Assembly (NCBI RefSeq): GCF_040869045.1
Contig: NC_090323.1
Coordinates: forward strand, 265,364,392-265,428,391
Direction of reading: 5' to 3'
Length of the DNA stretch: 64,000 nucleotides
Origin: Eurosta solidaginis
Taxonomy: Eukaryota > Arthropoda > Insecta > Diptera > Tephritidae
Of the stretch, positions 33,246 to 43,960 are shown one piece after another. The notes under the pieces were generated by a model. It saw nothing but the letters and a program-made list of their open reading frames with translations. It was not told where the DNA came from and searched no databases. How positions within the stretch are numbered: position 1 is the first letter of the stretch; each line of letters starts with the position of its first letter. The position numbers and the translations under genes were made by a program.

Positions 33246-33470
33246 CTAATATCCTAATTTTTGTTTTTTTATCTCTAGTTTATTATTGTAGCAGTGACAG
33301 TTCCTGTCAAATGTATCATGATTTATGTCTAAAGCTAGGTTTAAGTTTGTGTTCGCTTTTATGCAATTTAGACACTTGTTAATTGGATTTTCTTCACATG
33401 TTTTATCGTTGTGTTTTCCGTGGCATTTGTGGCAAGCTTCTTCGTTTTTACAGTCGGCTGATTTATGATT
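33246..33470 (-). pseudogene. LINE ORF1 C terminus, zinc-knuckle Gag-like, 5'-truncated
   Basis: About 74 codons ending at TAG (33246-33248). They contain Cys/His clusters: CKNEEACHKCHGKHNDKTC, then CLNCIKANTN and CHCY. The arrangement is that of the nucleic-acid-binding end of LINE ORF1 proteins. It is in the same reading frame as ORF2, separated only by the TAG. Confidence 0.75.
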
Positions 33471-34206
33471 ACGTGCTACGCGTCACTCATATGGTCGCCA
33501 AGCCTAAAAACTACCCACTGGAAGAAACTACAGGCCTGCCAAAATACTGCTCTCAGAATCGCCACGGGCTGTCTTCTTATGTCCCCAGAACACCATCTGC
33601 ATAATGAGGCGAGAATACTCCCCATCAGGGAGTGAAATGAGATGCTGACCAAACAGTTTCTGTTGAATACCCGGAAACCTGGGCATCCCAACTGACATCA
33701 GATTGACGAACCAGCACCGCCTAGGGGCCTAAGGAGTCATCTCCGTAAGCATTTTGAGGAAATACGGCACCTGAGAACCCAGCCGTATGAAGCGAAAAAA
33801 CACAAGCAGGTCCTTGGTGAACTCCATAGACAGGCGTCGGACCTTTATGTCGGGAATTGCCCGGTGAATCCAGTACTTGAAGAAAAATATCCAGAACTCG
33901 CGGAAGAGGAACGCATACTCCCCAGGGAAATGCGTGTCACTCTTGCTCAACTTCGTTCTGGATACTGTAACAGGTTAAACTCTTACCTATCCAGAATCAA
34001 CCCCGACATACAAAATGTATGCCCCGATTGCAATGTGTCCCCACATGACACCAACCATCTCTTTAATTATAATGTGGAACCAACGCCTCTAACACCCCTT
34101 TCCTTATGGTCCACCCCTGTTGAAACGGCAAGTTTCCTAGGACTCCCGTTAGAGGATATTGATGACAATTTGTGATCGGTCGCGGCTATTAGGTGGGGCG
34201 AGCATT
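33471..34206 (+). pseudogene. LINE ORF2 C terminus (second half of the split copy)
   Basis: Broken frames equivalent to 34800-35513. The best stretch reads PREMRVTLAQLRSGYCNRLN and then CPDCNVSPHDTNHLF. The last Cys of that C-C-H-C motif is replaced by Tyr (FNYNVEP). It ends DDNL before the 3'UTR. Confidence 0.75.
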
Positions 34207-35590
34207 GCTACAATTCCCCCTTGTCTTAAAAGGTGGACCGCAAATTATCTGGGTGGTCGGCAGGCATCGGTGCTATTTAGAAACGAAACATCAAAGCCAA
34301 GGAGAATTAAACAGGGGGTGCCACAGGGTGGTGTCCTATCCCCATATACATACATAAGTACATATCTAAGCTACCTTCACCACCGGAAGGAGTCACAATC
34401 GTTTCCTACGCCGATGACTGCACAGTAATGGCCACAGGCCCAGGCCCACAGATCGATGAGCTATGCAATAAAATAAACGGCTACCTCCCTGATCTCTCCA
34501 GTTTTTTCGCCTCGCGAAACCTGGCATTATCACCGACTAAATCTTCCGCGACCTTATTTACAACATGGACGTCCCAAATGTCGACCATTTTGAACATCCA
34601 CGTCGATGGCTCTACGCTACCGACTGTCCTACACCCCAAAATCTTGGGTGTGAGGTTTGATCAGGATCTACATGTTGGTGAGCACGCAGCCGCAATTGTT
34701 CCGAAAATCCAGAGCCGTAATAAAATCCTCAAATTCCTTGCTGGCAGTACTTGGGGAAAAGACAAAGAAACGCTCATTACCACATACAAAGCAATTGGCC
34801 AGCCGTTTGCGTGCTACGCGTCCCCTATACGGTCGCCAAGCCTAAAAACTACGCACTGGAAGAAGCTACAGGCCTGCCAAAATACTGCGCTCAGAACCGC
34901 CACGGGCTGTCTTCTTATGTCCCCAGAACACCATCTACATAATTAGGCGAGCATACTCCCCATCAGGGAGAGAAATGAGATACTAACCAAACAGTTCCTG
35001 TTGAATGCCCAGAAACCTGGGCATCCCAACAGACATCTGATTGAAGAGCCAGCACCGCCTAGGGGCTTAAGGAGTCATCTCCGTAAGCATTTTGAGGAAA
35101 TACGGCATCTGAGAACACAGCCGTATGAAGCGAAAAAACACAAGCAGGTCCTTGGTGAACTCCACAAACAGGCGTCGGACCTTTATGCCGGGAATTCCCC
35201 GGTGAACCCAGTACTCAAAGTAAGGTATCCAAAACTTGCGGAAGAGGAACGCATACTCCCCAGGGAAGCGCGTGTCACTCTGGCTCAACTTCGTTCTGGA
35301 TACTGTAACAGGTTAAACTCTTACCTATCCAGAATCAACCCCGACATACAAAATGGAAGCCCCGCTTGCAATGTGTCCCCACATGACACCAACCATCTCT
35401 TTAAGTGTAATGTGGAACCAACGCCTCTAACACCCCTTTCCCTATGGTCCACCCCTGTTGAAACAGCAAGTTTCCTTGGACTCCCGTTAGAGGATATTGA
35501 TGACAGTTTGTGATCGGTCGCGTCTGTTAGGTGGGGCGAAGCACTGCTACAACAACAACAGCATTGCTACAACAACAACAACAACCACAA
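34207..35590 (+). mobile_element. Second, 5'-truncated copy of the jockey-type LINE
   Basis: It begins inside RT (LKRWTANYLGGRQASVLF) and follows the end of the first copy directly, head to tail. A small insertion 'atacatacataagtac' replaces a few RT codons after GGVLSP. It ends in a CAA-rich tail, '(gcactgctacaacaacaac)...', that is shared with the SINE family. Nearly 95% of readable residues match the first copy. Confidence 0.8.
34428..35513 (+). pseudogene. LINE ORF2 remnant of the second copy
   Basis: Two adjoining frames: 34428-34946 (IDELCNKINGYLPDLSSFFA to the RT thumb) and 35001-35513 (C terminus to DDSL). The YADD motif is just upstream. The C-terminal zinc motif reads SPACNVSPHDTNHLFKC, missing its first Cys. 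The two copies are therefore broken at different positions of the same motif. Confidence 0.75.
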
Positions 35591-35908
35591 CATCATAACA
35601 GGCATTTAAATCTAAACCAAACATAGCGGCACTATAATTACTGTTTAATAATTTTTTTTATTAGAAAACTTTGTAGTATTTCATATTTTTAACGCGCATA
35701 ATTTTTAGGTTTAAAGTTCTCAAATAAATCTAAAACGATTTTGCATTAAGCTACGGCTTCAGCTTACTACCGTAGAGCTTGTTTTCGTAAAACAAAAAAG
35801 CATGCAGCTTATTCCTCATGAAATTCTCAATATTTAGTTCGCAGCGACCATTTTTGAATATAATAGTAAACTTAAAGATAATGGAGGACATTAATTACTG
35901 AATTATTC
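35591..35908. other. 3' flank of the TRAP-beta gene
   Basis: AT-rich. It should contain the 3'UTR of the minus-strand gene. No other feature is seen. Confidence 0.4.
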
Positions 35909-36568
35909 TTAGTGTTTCTTGTTTTTGCCATAACGCTCATACTTGCTCTTCGACGAATGCCATAAGGCCAGTGGGATAGCCAATGAAGGTAAAGTCATGA
36001 TGGCAAATGCAATCCAATCGAAAAAGTGCGATGAGAATCGTTTGTTGAATTCGCCAAGATTAATGATGCCACCCTCACCAGGTTCGGAGCTTACAGCCAA
36101 TTGCAACTACAAACAGAACAGAAATTATAAGTATATACATACATATACCTTTCCTAATACTAAAGCACATATTTCGAACACGCGTCATACCTTCTCAGCC
36201 TCTTCGATTGGTTTGTAAGATATTTCAGCAGCTGTGAAATTGAAATAGCCGAATGCTTTTGGGCGAACCACTAAAACATGTGTATAGTTGGCTTGTGGTG
36301 CAATACGAGCAACCGTTGCTGTTGGCTGACCTCCAACAATATCAAACGCCTCCGTGGGGAAACCATTGTCAACTAATTTCACATTTGTGGCAGCACCATT
36401 TCCAACATTGTAAATTGTATATCGCACCAGTAGATCACTTTGTTCCACAAGATATTTGTTCAGAATTTGCTTAGAAACAAGCAAACGTGCACTTGTCTCG
36501 GCATCCGATAGGCAAACATTTGTTATGGCAAACAATATAAAACAAGCGTAAAGTGATTTAATGGACAT
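35909..36568 (-). CDS. SsRbeta: Translocon-associated protein subunit beta
   Basis: A subunit of the TRAP (signal-sequence receptor) complex, which sits next to the Sec61 channel in the ER membrane and helps translocation. Coding exons are 36191-36568 and 35909-36106, with GT/AG borders, together 191 aa (human SSR2 183). Residues 1-20 are a signal peptide ([17 protein letters not shown]). The lumenal domain has [20 protein letters not shown] and [16 protein letters not shown] single transmembrane helix near residue 155 ([17 protein letters not shown]) is followed by a basic cytosolic tail ending KNKKH. An AG acceptor immediately before the ATG (ttgctttcag|aATG) indicates a 5'UTR intron. Intact. 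Confidence 0.95.
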
Positions 36569-37034
36569 TCTGAAAGCAAAATAAGGAGTATAATTTCCTA
36601 TTTAACACAAACTAATATATTTAAATGCGAAAATGACTAATTTCACTTCCTGTTGACGTGGAAGTGGCCCCGGTAAAATCATCTGCCCAACATATTCTTG
36701 TTTATATTTTATAAATATCTGCATCAGAATTTTGAAAACTATCCATAATTTTAACTTACATCTAATTTTTTAATTAATAATATCAATTCTTCAAAGGAAT
36801 TAAGTTCTTTTTTGCTGCAAACCAACAGAAAATTTCACTTTCATAAATGCGACCAAGTTTCTGCGAAGATTTGACAGCTGCCAGTGACGTGTTAACTTCG
36901 TGTTTTCTGCTGTAAAGCAACGTAGCGCGACATCTACCGGCTCATTTATTTGAGAGCAATTTATACATAGAGATGGTAGTAAAGATATTCACCATAGTTA
37001 ACCACATCGCTCAATTGTAAAGCTGCATTTCAAA
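36569..37034. other. Upstream region of the TRAP-beta gene
   Basis: Holds the inferred 5'UTR intron and probably the promoter. I cannot fix the transcription start. No other gene is visible. Confidence 0.4.
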
Positions 37035-37430
37035 CAAAGCGAGTACTCCATAAATAGTATAAGGAATAACCCTTTAGGAGTATAGGAGTGTTCCAAAACT
37101 AATCTGTGTTCATACAAAAAATGTGCTCCATTTAACATTTCGATGTCCTAGGAGAGGAGTAGGTGATCCCACTCTTGCTTTGTTTGTGAGTATTCCATAG
37201 AGTACATACGTGAGAGTACTTTCCAAACTACTTTCACTGTAGTACTCTATGGAGCACCCACAGGGGGTCATATTCTAAAGTACTAAAGAGGAATTGTGTC
37301 GGAAAGAATTATTGGAGTGAAATTAATTTAAAATGAAGAGGGGCAATACAACTTTTATATTTTATACTTCGAATATTCTTATGTTATTTAGCATTTGCGT
37401 GAATAAAGAAACTAATATTTCTCTATACTA

Positions 37431-37905
37431 GCTGTATTTCTTTGCTAACTATTACAATTAAAACACTAGCTAGCTTACCGAATTGCATGGAAAGCAACAA
37501 TAAAAAGTAATCGATTTGAGTTAGCTAAGCGGTTTCAGTTGAAGCCGCTTAGGTAATTGTCGACCTGATTGATAGTGTTGTATAGTGTTGCATATTCAAA
37601 AATAGGGCACTATTGTGAACGAGCGAATGAAATGAACATGCGAATGTGCAGATAAACAAAAATAACAAAATAACATCGTGGCGGAAGGGTGACATACATA
37701 CAAACAAACACACGCATTTCATGTATTTTGTTTTTGTAATTCTCTGGTTGAGTGTCAAAAACATACTGCGCTAGAAGTAGAAATGTCATAGCAGCTACAA
37801 AAAGTAACAATTAGCTGATAAACTTCCACCATCTGTATGGTTTTGCCATAATGAAACTGTCTAGCTAGTTGAAGCGTCTTTTTCAAGCTCGCTTGCAAAA
37901 AAAAA
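37431..37905. mobile_element. Insertion in the left arm of the long-TIR element
   Basis: Absent from the right arm, where 'ctatactatagtatg' is continuous. It is flanked by the 5-bp repeat tacta. The interior resembles the MITE at 8147-8450 (gtggcgga...tgacatacat...tactgcgct). The terminal repeats are weak. Confidence 0.5.
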
Positions 37906-38923
37906 ACAACTACTATAGTATGTATACATAAAACCAGTGTGCGGTTGCATTTTATCAGAGTTGCCATAGAAAAATTTTATTATCAGTTATTTGTATGCAA
38001 TATTTTAGTATTGGCAGCTCTGTTCGATCTTCATCGTGTCGTGATCACGGTTGTTAAAAAACGAGCAATGATCGGCTGATGGTGGTCCGCAAACGCATTG
38101 CAAAGTATTGATGGACGATATGGCTATTTTGAGCTATCAGTGAAAATAGATATGGCTATTTTTGAATCAGGGCTATTTTTTATAGATATAGCGATCGCTT
38201 TATTTTAACAAGCGATTCTATACAGAAGATATGATGGGCGATTTTAAGCTATCAGTGAAACATATATGACACTACTTTATTTTTGCTTGGATTCCAACCT
38301 AAAAAACTGACGAAACTTTATCGGAACTTCAAAACAAAAACAATTTCTATCAAGAAAAAGCGAGACTACTATTCCCCAAAATTAGTGAGTTTGACATGTT
38401 TTTGTTTATGTTTTACATTTTACTTTTAAATTAACACTTTTAACAATAAAAACAATGCAAATAAGACGCGAAAATTATTTCGGTCTCCAATGGTTCACTT
38501 TTTTCACAAGAAAGTTGATTTTAATTGTGTTTTTATGTACCAAATTTTGAAACTAAAAACAAAATTTCCATTTGTCAGAAAAAAATAAGGAATAAACGGC
38601 CGCATGTCAAAAAAACCTATCGAAATACAAACTTGATCGTTTGTTTTTAATGAACTATATTGTATTTTCCTTGTATTTCGTTAGTTTTTTGAAATATAGG
38701 CCCCTATTATGAGCATCTTTCGATCTTCGACTGTAGTCGAAAGAGCTGATCGAACGAATTTTCATTCGGTATTATGACGCACGTTCGATGAAGGCAAGCA
38801 TTATTGTGAATTTCGATAAATTCAAAAGTTCACAATAGCACATTTCCTTCAGCTGTCAAATAAAATAAAATAAATAGACAAAGGCAGAACTAGTTATTAA
38901 ATGCAAATATTGAAAATATAAGT

Positions 38924-39822
38924 ATGACTACGACGGAATTGTGGTTTGATGATTCGTCAGATGAAGAGAAAAGCTTACTGGAGCTAGCCAGAAGTAGAAG
39001 ACGCGTGAGGGATGCTTCAAATACATTGAAAATGAATTCCACCACGTAAGTGTAGCTTTCTAAATAAGTTGTTAAATTGTTGAAATTATAAGTTTTGTTT
39101 ATAGATTTATTCAAAACTTCAGACTGTCCAAAGAAGCGTTCATGGACTTGTTGTCCAGTACAGATGAACTGCTTCAGCAATGCACAAGAGCCAAGCATAT
39201 TCCTAATATTCTAAAATAGGCAACAGTTCTCCGATTTTGTGCTCGGGGATCCTACCAACTGAGCATTGGAAACGAAAATGCATTCGTACTTGCCCAGCCG
39301 AATGTGTCTGTGGTTCTAACAGAGGTGTTGAATGTCTTGGAAAATTTTATTTGTGAAAGATGGATAAAATTCAATTATGAGGAGGCTGAGCTACATCAAT
39401 CAAAGTTGCATTTCTATAATATTAGCAGAATTCCAGGGATTATTGGCTGTGTTGATGGCACAGACATTAAAATTGTTGCTCCCAAAAAAGAATTACAGAA
39501 TTTATATTACAACAGAAAAGGATTCTACAGCATTAATGCTATGATTGTAAGTATACCATTTTGATATTAGTTTCAGGTTGTAAATACATAAGTTTACATC
39601 TTTATACAAATATTTTTTAGGTTTGTGACCATTCTATGACTATCCGATACATAAATGCAAAATATCCGGGAGCAACACATAATTCTTGTGTGTTCAATAT
39701 GTCGGCCTTGAAATCACATTTGGAACAGGCAAGAGCCCTTCACTACACATCAGAAAAAGCAATACAAATTATAAACGTGTGTGCGGCTTTGCACAATACA
39801 AATTTCTGTAGAAGAGTTATCT
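38924..39822 (+). pseudogene. HARBI1-like Harbinger nuclease, inactivated
   Basis: Exons near 38924-39044, 39104-39549 and 39621-39822 have GT/AG borders. Motifs are FRLSKEAFMDLL, ARGSYQLSIGNE, IPGIIGCVDGTDIKI (first catalytic Asp) and YINAKYPGATHNSCVF. In that last motif Asn stands where the family has the second catalytic Asp (PG..HD). After SALKSHLEQ the sequence jumps to LHYTSEKAIQIINVCAALHN, so about 80-90 residues with the third acidic residue are deleted. An in-frame TAG interrupts ILK*ATVL near 39218. It cannot be active. Confidence 0.8.
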
Positions 39823-40295
39823 AATGAAGATGACGACCATGATATCCCATTCGCCGAAATTGAATCCACAACCAACTCGGAAGCAGAAGAAACCAGAGAC
39901 TAAATATTGCGAGTTTTGTAGATACTTCATTTTATTGAAATAAAAAATTCATATACATGTAAATATATAAAAAAAATATTTGGTAAATTCATTGTGGTTC
40001 TTAGAAGCCAAAGATTTTCAGTTTTCATAATACAGTCTTAAATTTTATTATAAATTTGGTATAAAAAATATCACTTCAGTTTCATATGTATGTTTAAAAA
40101 AAAAAAATCAGGTATTGTTCAGCACTTAAAGCATACATTTGTGATGGCCTTATTTTTTCATTTGGCTTTTATACAACTCCAGCTTTTCCTGTTTCAATTT
40201 AAAAAAATCACGTTTATAATAGTACTCCAAGCTATACGTTCTCTTCGCATACTTTTCTGTCTCAAGAGCACTTTTTTTGATCTCTTCCAATGTTT

Positions 40296-40997
40296 TCAGC
40301 ATCTCTTCTTAAACATTTTTTTGATTTGCTGTCTGCTCTTGCAATAGTTTGAGCCTATCGTTTTTGCTGAACTTTTTCGATTTGCTTTTCGTGGCCTCTC
40401 CTCATCAGGTGCACCACTTTGTCCACTTACTTCCAAATTCTCATCCGATTCCAAGTTATCACTATATAACATTATATAACATTCTTCATTCGCATTAGTA
40501 CTAAGGCCATGCTCTTGTCCAGGTGGATCTACACTGGTCTGAAGACTTAACAAACCCGTTATAGACTCTTCTGAATGCGTAAAGATATTTAACCTGTTTG
40601 GTCCACCACCAGTTGCACGGTATTCCACTATCTTCTCCGAAATTTTTTTTTTTGTTTTTGACTTCATGTCAGCCCACACCTGAGACGACAAAAATAAAGT
40701 TGTATTATACAGAATTGACTTCTGTGGTTCTTTAGTTCACCTTAATCCACTTTTTCGTCGTTCTTACTGGTGGTCCTAAACAGTTCAGCTCCACTGTTAT
40801 ATTATCCCACTTTTTTGTCACCTGAACCTTTGTGCAAGTTAATTTTGCTATATGGGAATTTTTTTCCATAATTGAAACCAGTCTTTCAAGCTGTTGTTTT
40901 GTACTCACGACCTTGGACCTATATAAAATTAATTCAAATAGTTTAAAATTACTACTAGGTAGTAAAAAATTAGAACATAAATACAAAAAACTTACAT
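40296..40997 (-). CDS. Harbinger Myb/SANT-like DNA-binding protein
   Basis: The second Harbinger gene, thought to bind the terminal repeats and bring the nuclease to DNA and the nucleus. Exons 40996-40997, 40741-40918 and 40296-40679 give 187 aa with no stop. The start codon is split by intron 1 (AT|G). The Myb/SANT-like domain covers residues 1-75 (QLERLVSIMEKNSHIAKL, KWDNITVELNCLGPP, KKWIKVWADMKSKTKKK). The Trp spacing and KTKKK are typical of the zeste/MSANTD group. The C terminus is acidic and then basic (KSRQQIKKMFKKRC). Intact, unlike the nuclease. Confidence 0.7.
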
Positions 40998-41287
40998 TTT
41001 AAACAATTCTTTTTCTATTCGATACAGCGTCGACAACAAATTTCTATTCGCTACAAAATTCGGTACACAACGAAAATTTCGACAGAGATGAGGTGTCATA
41101 ATACCAACTTCTAATTCTATTTTCGATGTTCGATAGCCAACGGAGATCGAAGATCGAAAGATGCTCATAATAGGGGCCATAGTTTACACACTTACACCAG
41201 TACTGAAGCCGAATTAGGAGGGAGTGCAACAAAAAATTTAAGATAAAATACAAGAAAAAATACACTAAAATAAAGTAGTGCCATATA

Positions 41288-42087
41288 GGTATGAATATAG
41301 ATATGGCTATTTTTTACAGCTATGGCGATCGCTTTCATTTATCTTTGATAAGCGAATCTGCAATTATTTGTATACTTGGATATAAAAAATGAATGTTTAA
41401 ACAGAATATATGAACCAAAATTTGAATAAAAAGACAAAAATATGTACCTTTTATTGTAAATTGATGTAAAGTGAAATTCTAATTTTCTGAGATGTTATGA
41501 TATATATTATTAACTGGCTTACGATAATATGTTCAGTCTCGTATTACACTCAATGAGATGAAACTAGCTGAAATAGATGTCTATGCATCTTTGTTTTATA
41601 AATTTTGCTAATTGAAAATGCTTTGATTTTTAAATGTTAGATGAATCAACACGAAATAAATCTGTATATGTAACACCATAAAAACATGATTTATTTACTA
41701 TATTATACTACACCGATATATTCAGAAATACTCCGTATGAATTTATTCTGAAAGTTGTGTTTGGCTGCATAATATTTGTATAGTAAAGCGAATCAATTTT
41801 TAATGAAAAATACAGAGGAGAAATACAGCAAATTCTTCAAACTATTATAAAAATATTCTTTAGCAAAAAATTTGCCACCCACTTCAGTGCTCTAGAAATT
41901 AGCCGGAGAATTCAACCATACACAAAGCATATGCCAAAGCTTGAATTACATTCTCCCAAAAAACTTAAATTTTGAGTTGATCTGTTAATCTGTCTGTAAG
42001 ACGAGTGATATATGTTTCTATAATTCTTTTATTTTTCCATCAAAAGCACAAATATTATAAAACTGTTAACGGCTACAGCCTGTATTA
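41288..42087. other. Interior of the long-TIR element, non-coding
   Basis: AT-rich. No further Upf1-like exon or transposase motif was found in either strand. Confidence 0.4.
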
Positions 42088-42312
42088 ACTTATGAATAAC
42101 ACATGCATTAGTTTCATGTCCGAATCAGTTTTAGCAAGCGTAAAATATGCTATTGTTTTTTTGTTTAGGCCAACGTCCCATATTTCTATACCCTCCTGCG
42201 TTTGCGATTCTTTTAAATTTTTATCGTATTCTGTTTCTAGGCGCACAAGTGGACCAAAAACTTTCTCGTATTGATAACCATCTTCATAACGCAATAGCAC
42301 TTGTTATGGTCC
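42088..42312 (-). pseudogene. Upf1 exon fragment captured by a transposon
   Basis: The minus strand reads [20 protein letters not shown], then [20 protein letters not shown], then [20 protein letters not shown] and DMKLMH. This is the stretch of the NMD helicase Upf1 linking the CH domain to the helicase core, very close to the Drosophila protein from memory. One codon appears deleted (IE-IWDVG where IEVRWDVG is expected) and a stop lies just upstream (SGP*QVLL). After LMH the match ends, near the exon border of the parent gene. Nothing else of Upf1 is present, so it is a fragment and not the gene. Confidence 0.8.
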
Positions 42313-42926
42313 ACTTGGGGGAGTCACCTTTGGAACGCACCTAGTGGCTAGTGATGGCATCAGCCGATCATTGCTCGCTTTTTAACGACCGTTACCATGA
42401 CACGATGACGATCGAACAGAGTTGCCAAAAGTAAAATATTGCATACAAATAACTGATAATAAAACTTTATTATAGCAACTCTGATAAAATGTAACCGCGC
42501 ACTGGTTTTATGTATACATACTATAGTATAGAGAAATATTAGTTTCATTATTCACGCAAATGCTAAATAACATAAGAATTTTCGTAGTATAAAATATAAA
42601 AGTTGTATTGCCCCTCTTCATTTAAGTTCATTAATTAAATTAAATTCACTCCGATAATTCTTTCCGACAAAATTCCTCTTTAGTACTTTGGTATATGATC
42701 CTCTGTGGGTGCTCCATGGAGTACTACAGTGAAAGTACTTTCGAAAGTACTCTCACGTATTTACTTTATAGAATACTCACAAACAAAGCGAGAGTGGGAT
42801 CACCTACTCCTCTCCTAGGACATCGCAATGTTAATTGGAGCACATTTTTGTATGAATACAGATTAGTTTTGGACCACTCCTATACTCCTAAAGGAGTATT
42901 CCTTAAACTATTTATGGAGTACTCGC

Positions 42927-43480
42927 GTTTTTTGAAGGGCATGGCAATTTTGATCGAAATGGACACTAGAAGTCGCCACGGGCGTGAAGCGGTGATCTCT
43001 AGGAAGAAACACGCTGTTTCCGGAGGAAATAAGAAAGAAAAAAAGATCGAGAACAATTGACAGCGCCAGCAGGCAGAAAAAATCGCGGCAAGGAAAAATT
43101 AAATATTCCCTAAATTTGCCTAAAATTCCGGGAAAAAAGCATTCCCACATAAACGAAAAACCAATTGGCAAACGCGTTAGCTAGTAATTGTGAAAAAACA
43201 TAACATAAAACTGGAGCCGCAGAAAAAGCAAAAAAACCAATCGAAGAAGCAGATCGTTTTCCCTTTTGGCGTTGCTCTTGATGTTGCGTTTTCCGCAAGC
43301 GTCAAGAAATTGTAATTGGCAAGGTTTGGATAATAAACCATTGCCAAATATATTAAGCTAGCCCAATAACAACGACGTGCTTGGAATTGCTTTAATTTCC
43401 GGATAAAAGGGTAAACCCGATTATAATAACGATCCTCCATCCCTTTTAAAGTCTCGTACACAAGCACCACTACGGTAAAA
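42927..43480. other. Region right of the long-TIR element
   Basis: Contains short ORFs on both strands with no recognisable domain. I see no element with clear ends. Confidence 0.3.
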
Positions 43481-43489
43481 CAATCGTTT

Positions 43490-43960
43490 AAATATTAATA
43501 TATATACAAAGTGTTATTCGGAACGAGGAGACAACTTCCGTGATTTCGGCGCCTACTGAAGATCTTACTTTCGTCGTAAGCTCGTTTAGGGGTCAATACC
43601 AATACGACCTTACTTCATTGCAATCATCATCATAATTTTAAGTAGCGAATGCTCATGGTAACAATAATCGTCGTAGGCAACAACAAGGCCAACCACCACG
43701 TCAAAAACGTAGCAATCCATTAAATTATCAAGCGGGAGGTAATGCTAACGGTGCGTATGCTCCTAAACAACCTAACTATCAACAGCAGAGTGGCTCTGAA
43801 ACACCAGCTGCAACATCCACTTGATTAACAACAACCAGCCGGGCCGCCTCGTATAGGCCTGCTGCAACATCACCTACTTTAACAACAACAGCAGCAGGGC
43901 CCCGAACATAGGCCTGCTGCAACACTACATACGACAACAACGACCGGAAACAGGGTGAGT
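43490..43960 (+). pseudogene. Possible Gag-tail fragment, Gln/Asn/Arg-rich
   Basis: From about 43650 one frame reads NAHGNNNRRRQQQGQPPRQK and on to PNYQQQSGSETPAATST then stop. This composition is like the RNA-binding tail of some retrotransposon Gag proteins, but there is no zinc knuckle or adjoining pol. Just downstream, 'aacaacaaccagccgggcc' and 'ataggcctgctgcaacatc' are tandemly repeated. Weak call. Confidence 0.3.

Larger units (their letters stand above)
30223..33470 (-). mobile_element. LINE inserted antisense into the jockey-type LINE
   Basis: On the minus strand it comprises a 5'-truncated ORF1, ORF2 and a 3'UTR of about 130 bp ending in a (TAAA)n tail (30223-30255). It broke the host LINE and left a 13-bp target deletion instead of a duplication. 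The APE endonuclease and RT are both intact, so it is a recent arrival. It belongs to the CR1/jockey group by domain content, without RNase H. Confidence 0.8.
28588..34206 (+). mobile_element. Jockey-type LINE, interrupted by another LINE
   Basis: 5'-truncated ORF2 (RT domain onward) on the plus strand. It is split at 30222/33470 by an antisense LINE and ends near 34206 with '...ggtggggcgagcattgcta'. The second copy (34207-35590) shows that 13 bp (ggccagccgtttg) were lost at the insertion site. The RT motifs and a C-terminal Cys/His motif fit the jockey superfamily; clade-level placement is uncertain. Confidence 0.75.
38699..41178. mobile_element. PIF/Harbinger transposon, defective
   Basis: Perfect terminal inverted repeats of about 32 bp start 'ggcccctattatgagcatct'. 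The 3-bp target duplication ATA lies at 38696-38698 and 41179-41181. It carries the two genes typical of the superfamily: a HARBI1-like nuclease on the plus strand and a Myb/SANT-like DNA-binding protein on the minus strand, arranged convergently. The nuclease is inactivated. Confidence 0.85.
38262..41287. mobile_element. DNA-element copy 2, host of the Harbinger insertion
   Basis: The ends 'atatatgacactactttatt' and '...aataaagtagtgccatat' are inverted repeats. Flanking sequence on both sides carries 'atatggctatttt' and 'gcgatcgctt' motifs. The non-Harbinger parts (38262-38698 and 41179-41287) match 3950-5440. No ORF of its own. Confidence 0.6.
37035..42926. mobile_element. Long-TIR DNA element carrying a Upf1 exon fragment
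   Basis: The arms 37035-38085 and 42356-42926 are inverted repeats of about 571 bp once a 475-bp insertion in the left arm (37431-37905) is removed. Shared stretches include 'cgagtactccataaatag', 'agtgggatcacctactcc', 'tagcatttgcgtgaataa' and 'gagcaatgatcggctgat'. The interior contains a Upf1-derived exon (42088-42312), a second DNA element (38262-41287) and, within that, a Harbinger transposon. No transposase of its own is seen, so it is a non-autonomous foldback-type or Mutator-like element of unknown family. The target duplication was not found. Confidence 0.7.

Noticed and set aside
42695..43060. 121-codon plus-strand ORF
   Set aside because: It runs out of the right arm of the long-TIR element into flanking DNA, and the left arm lacks the same frame.
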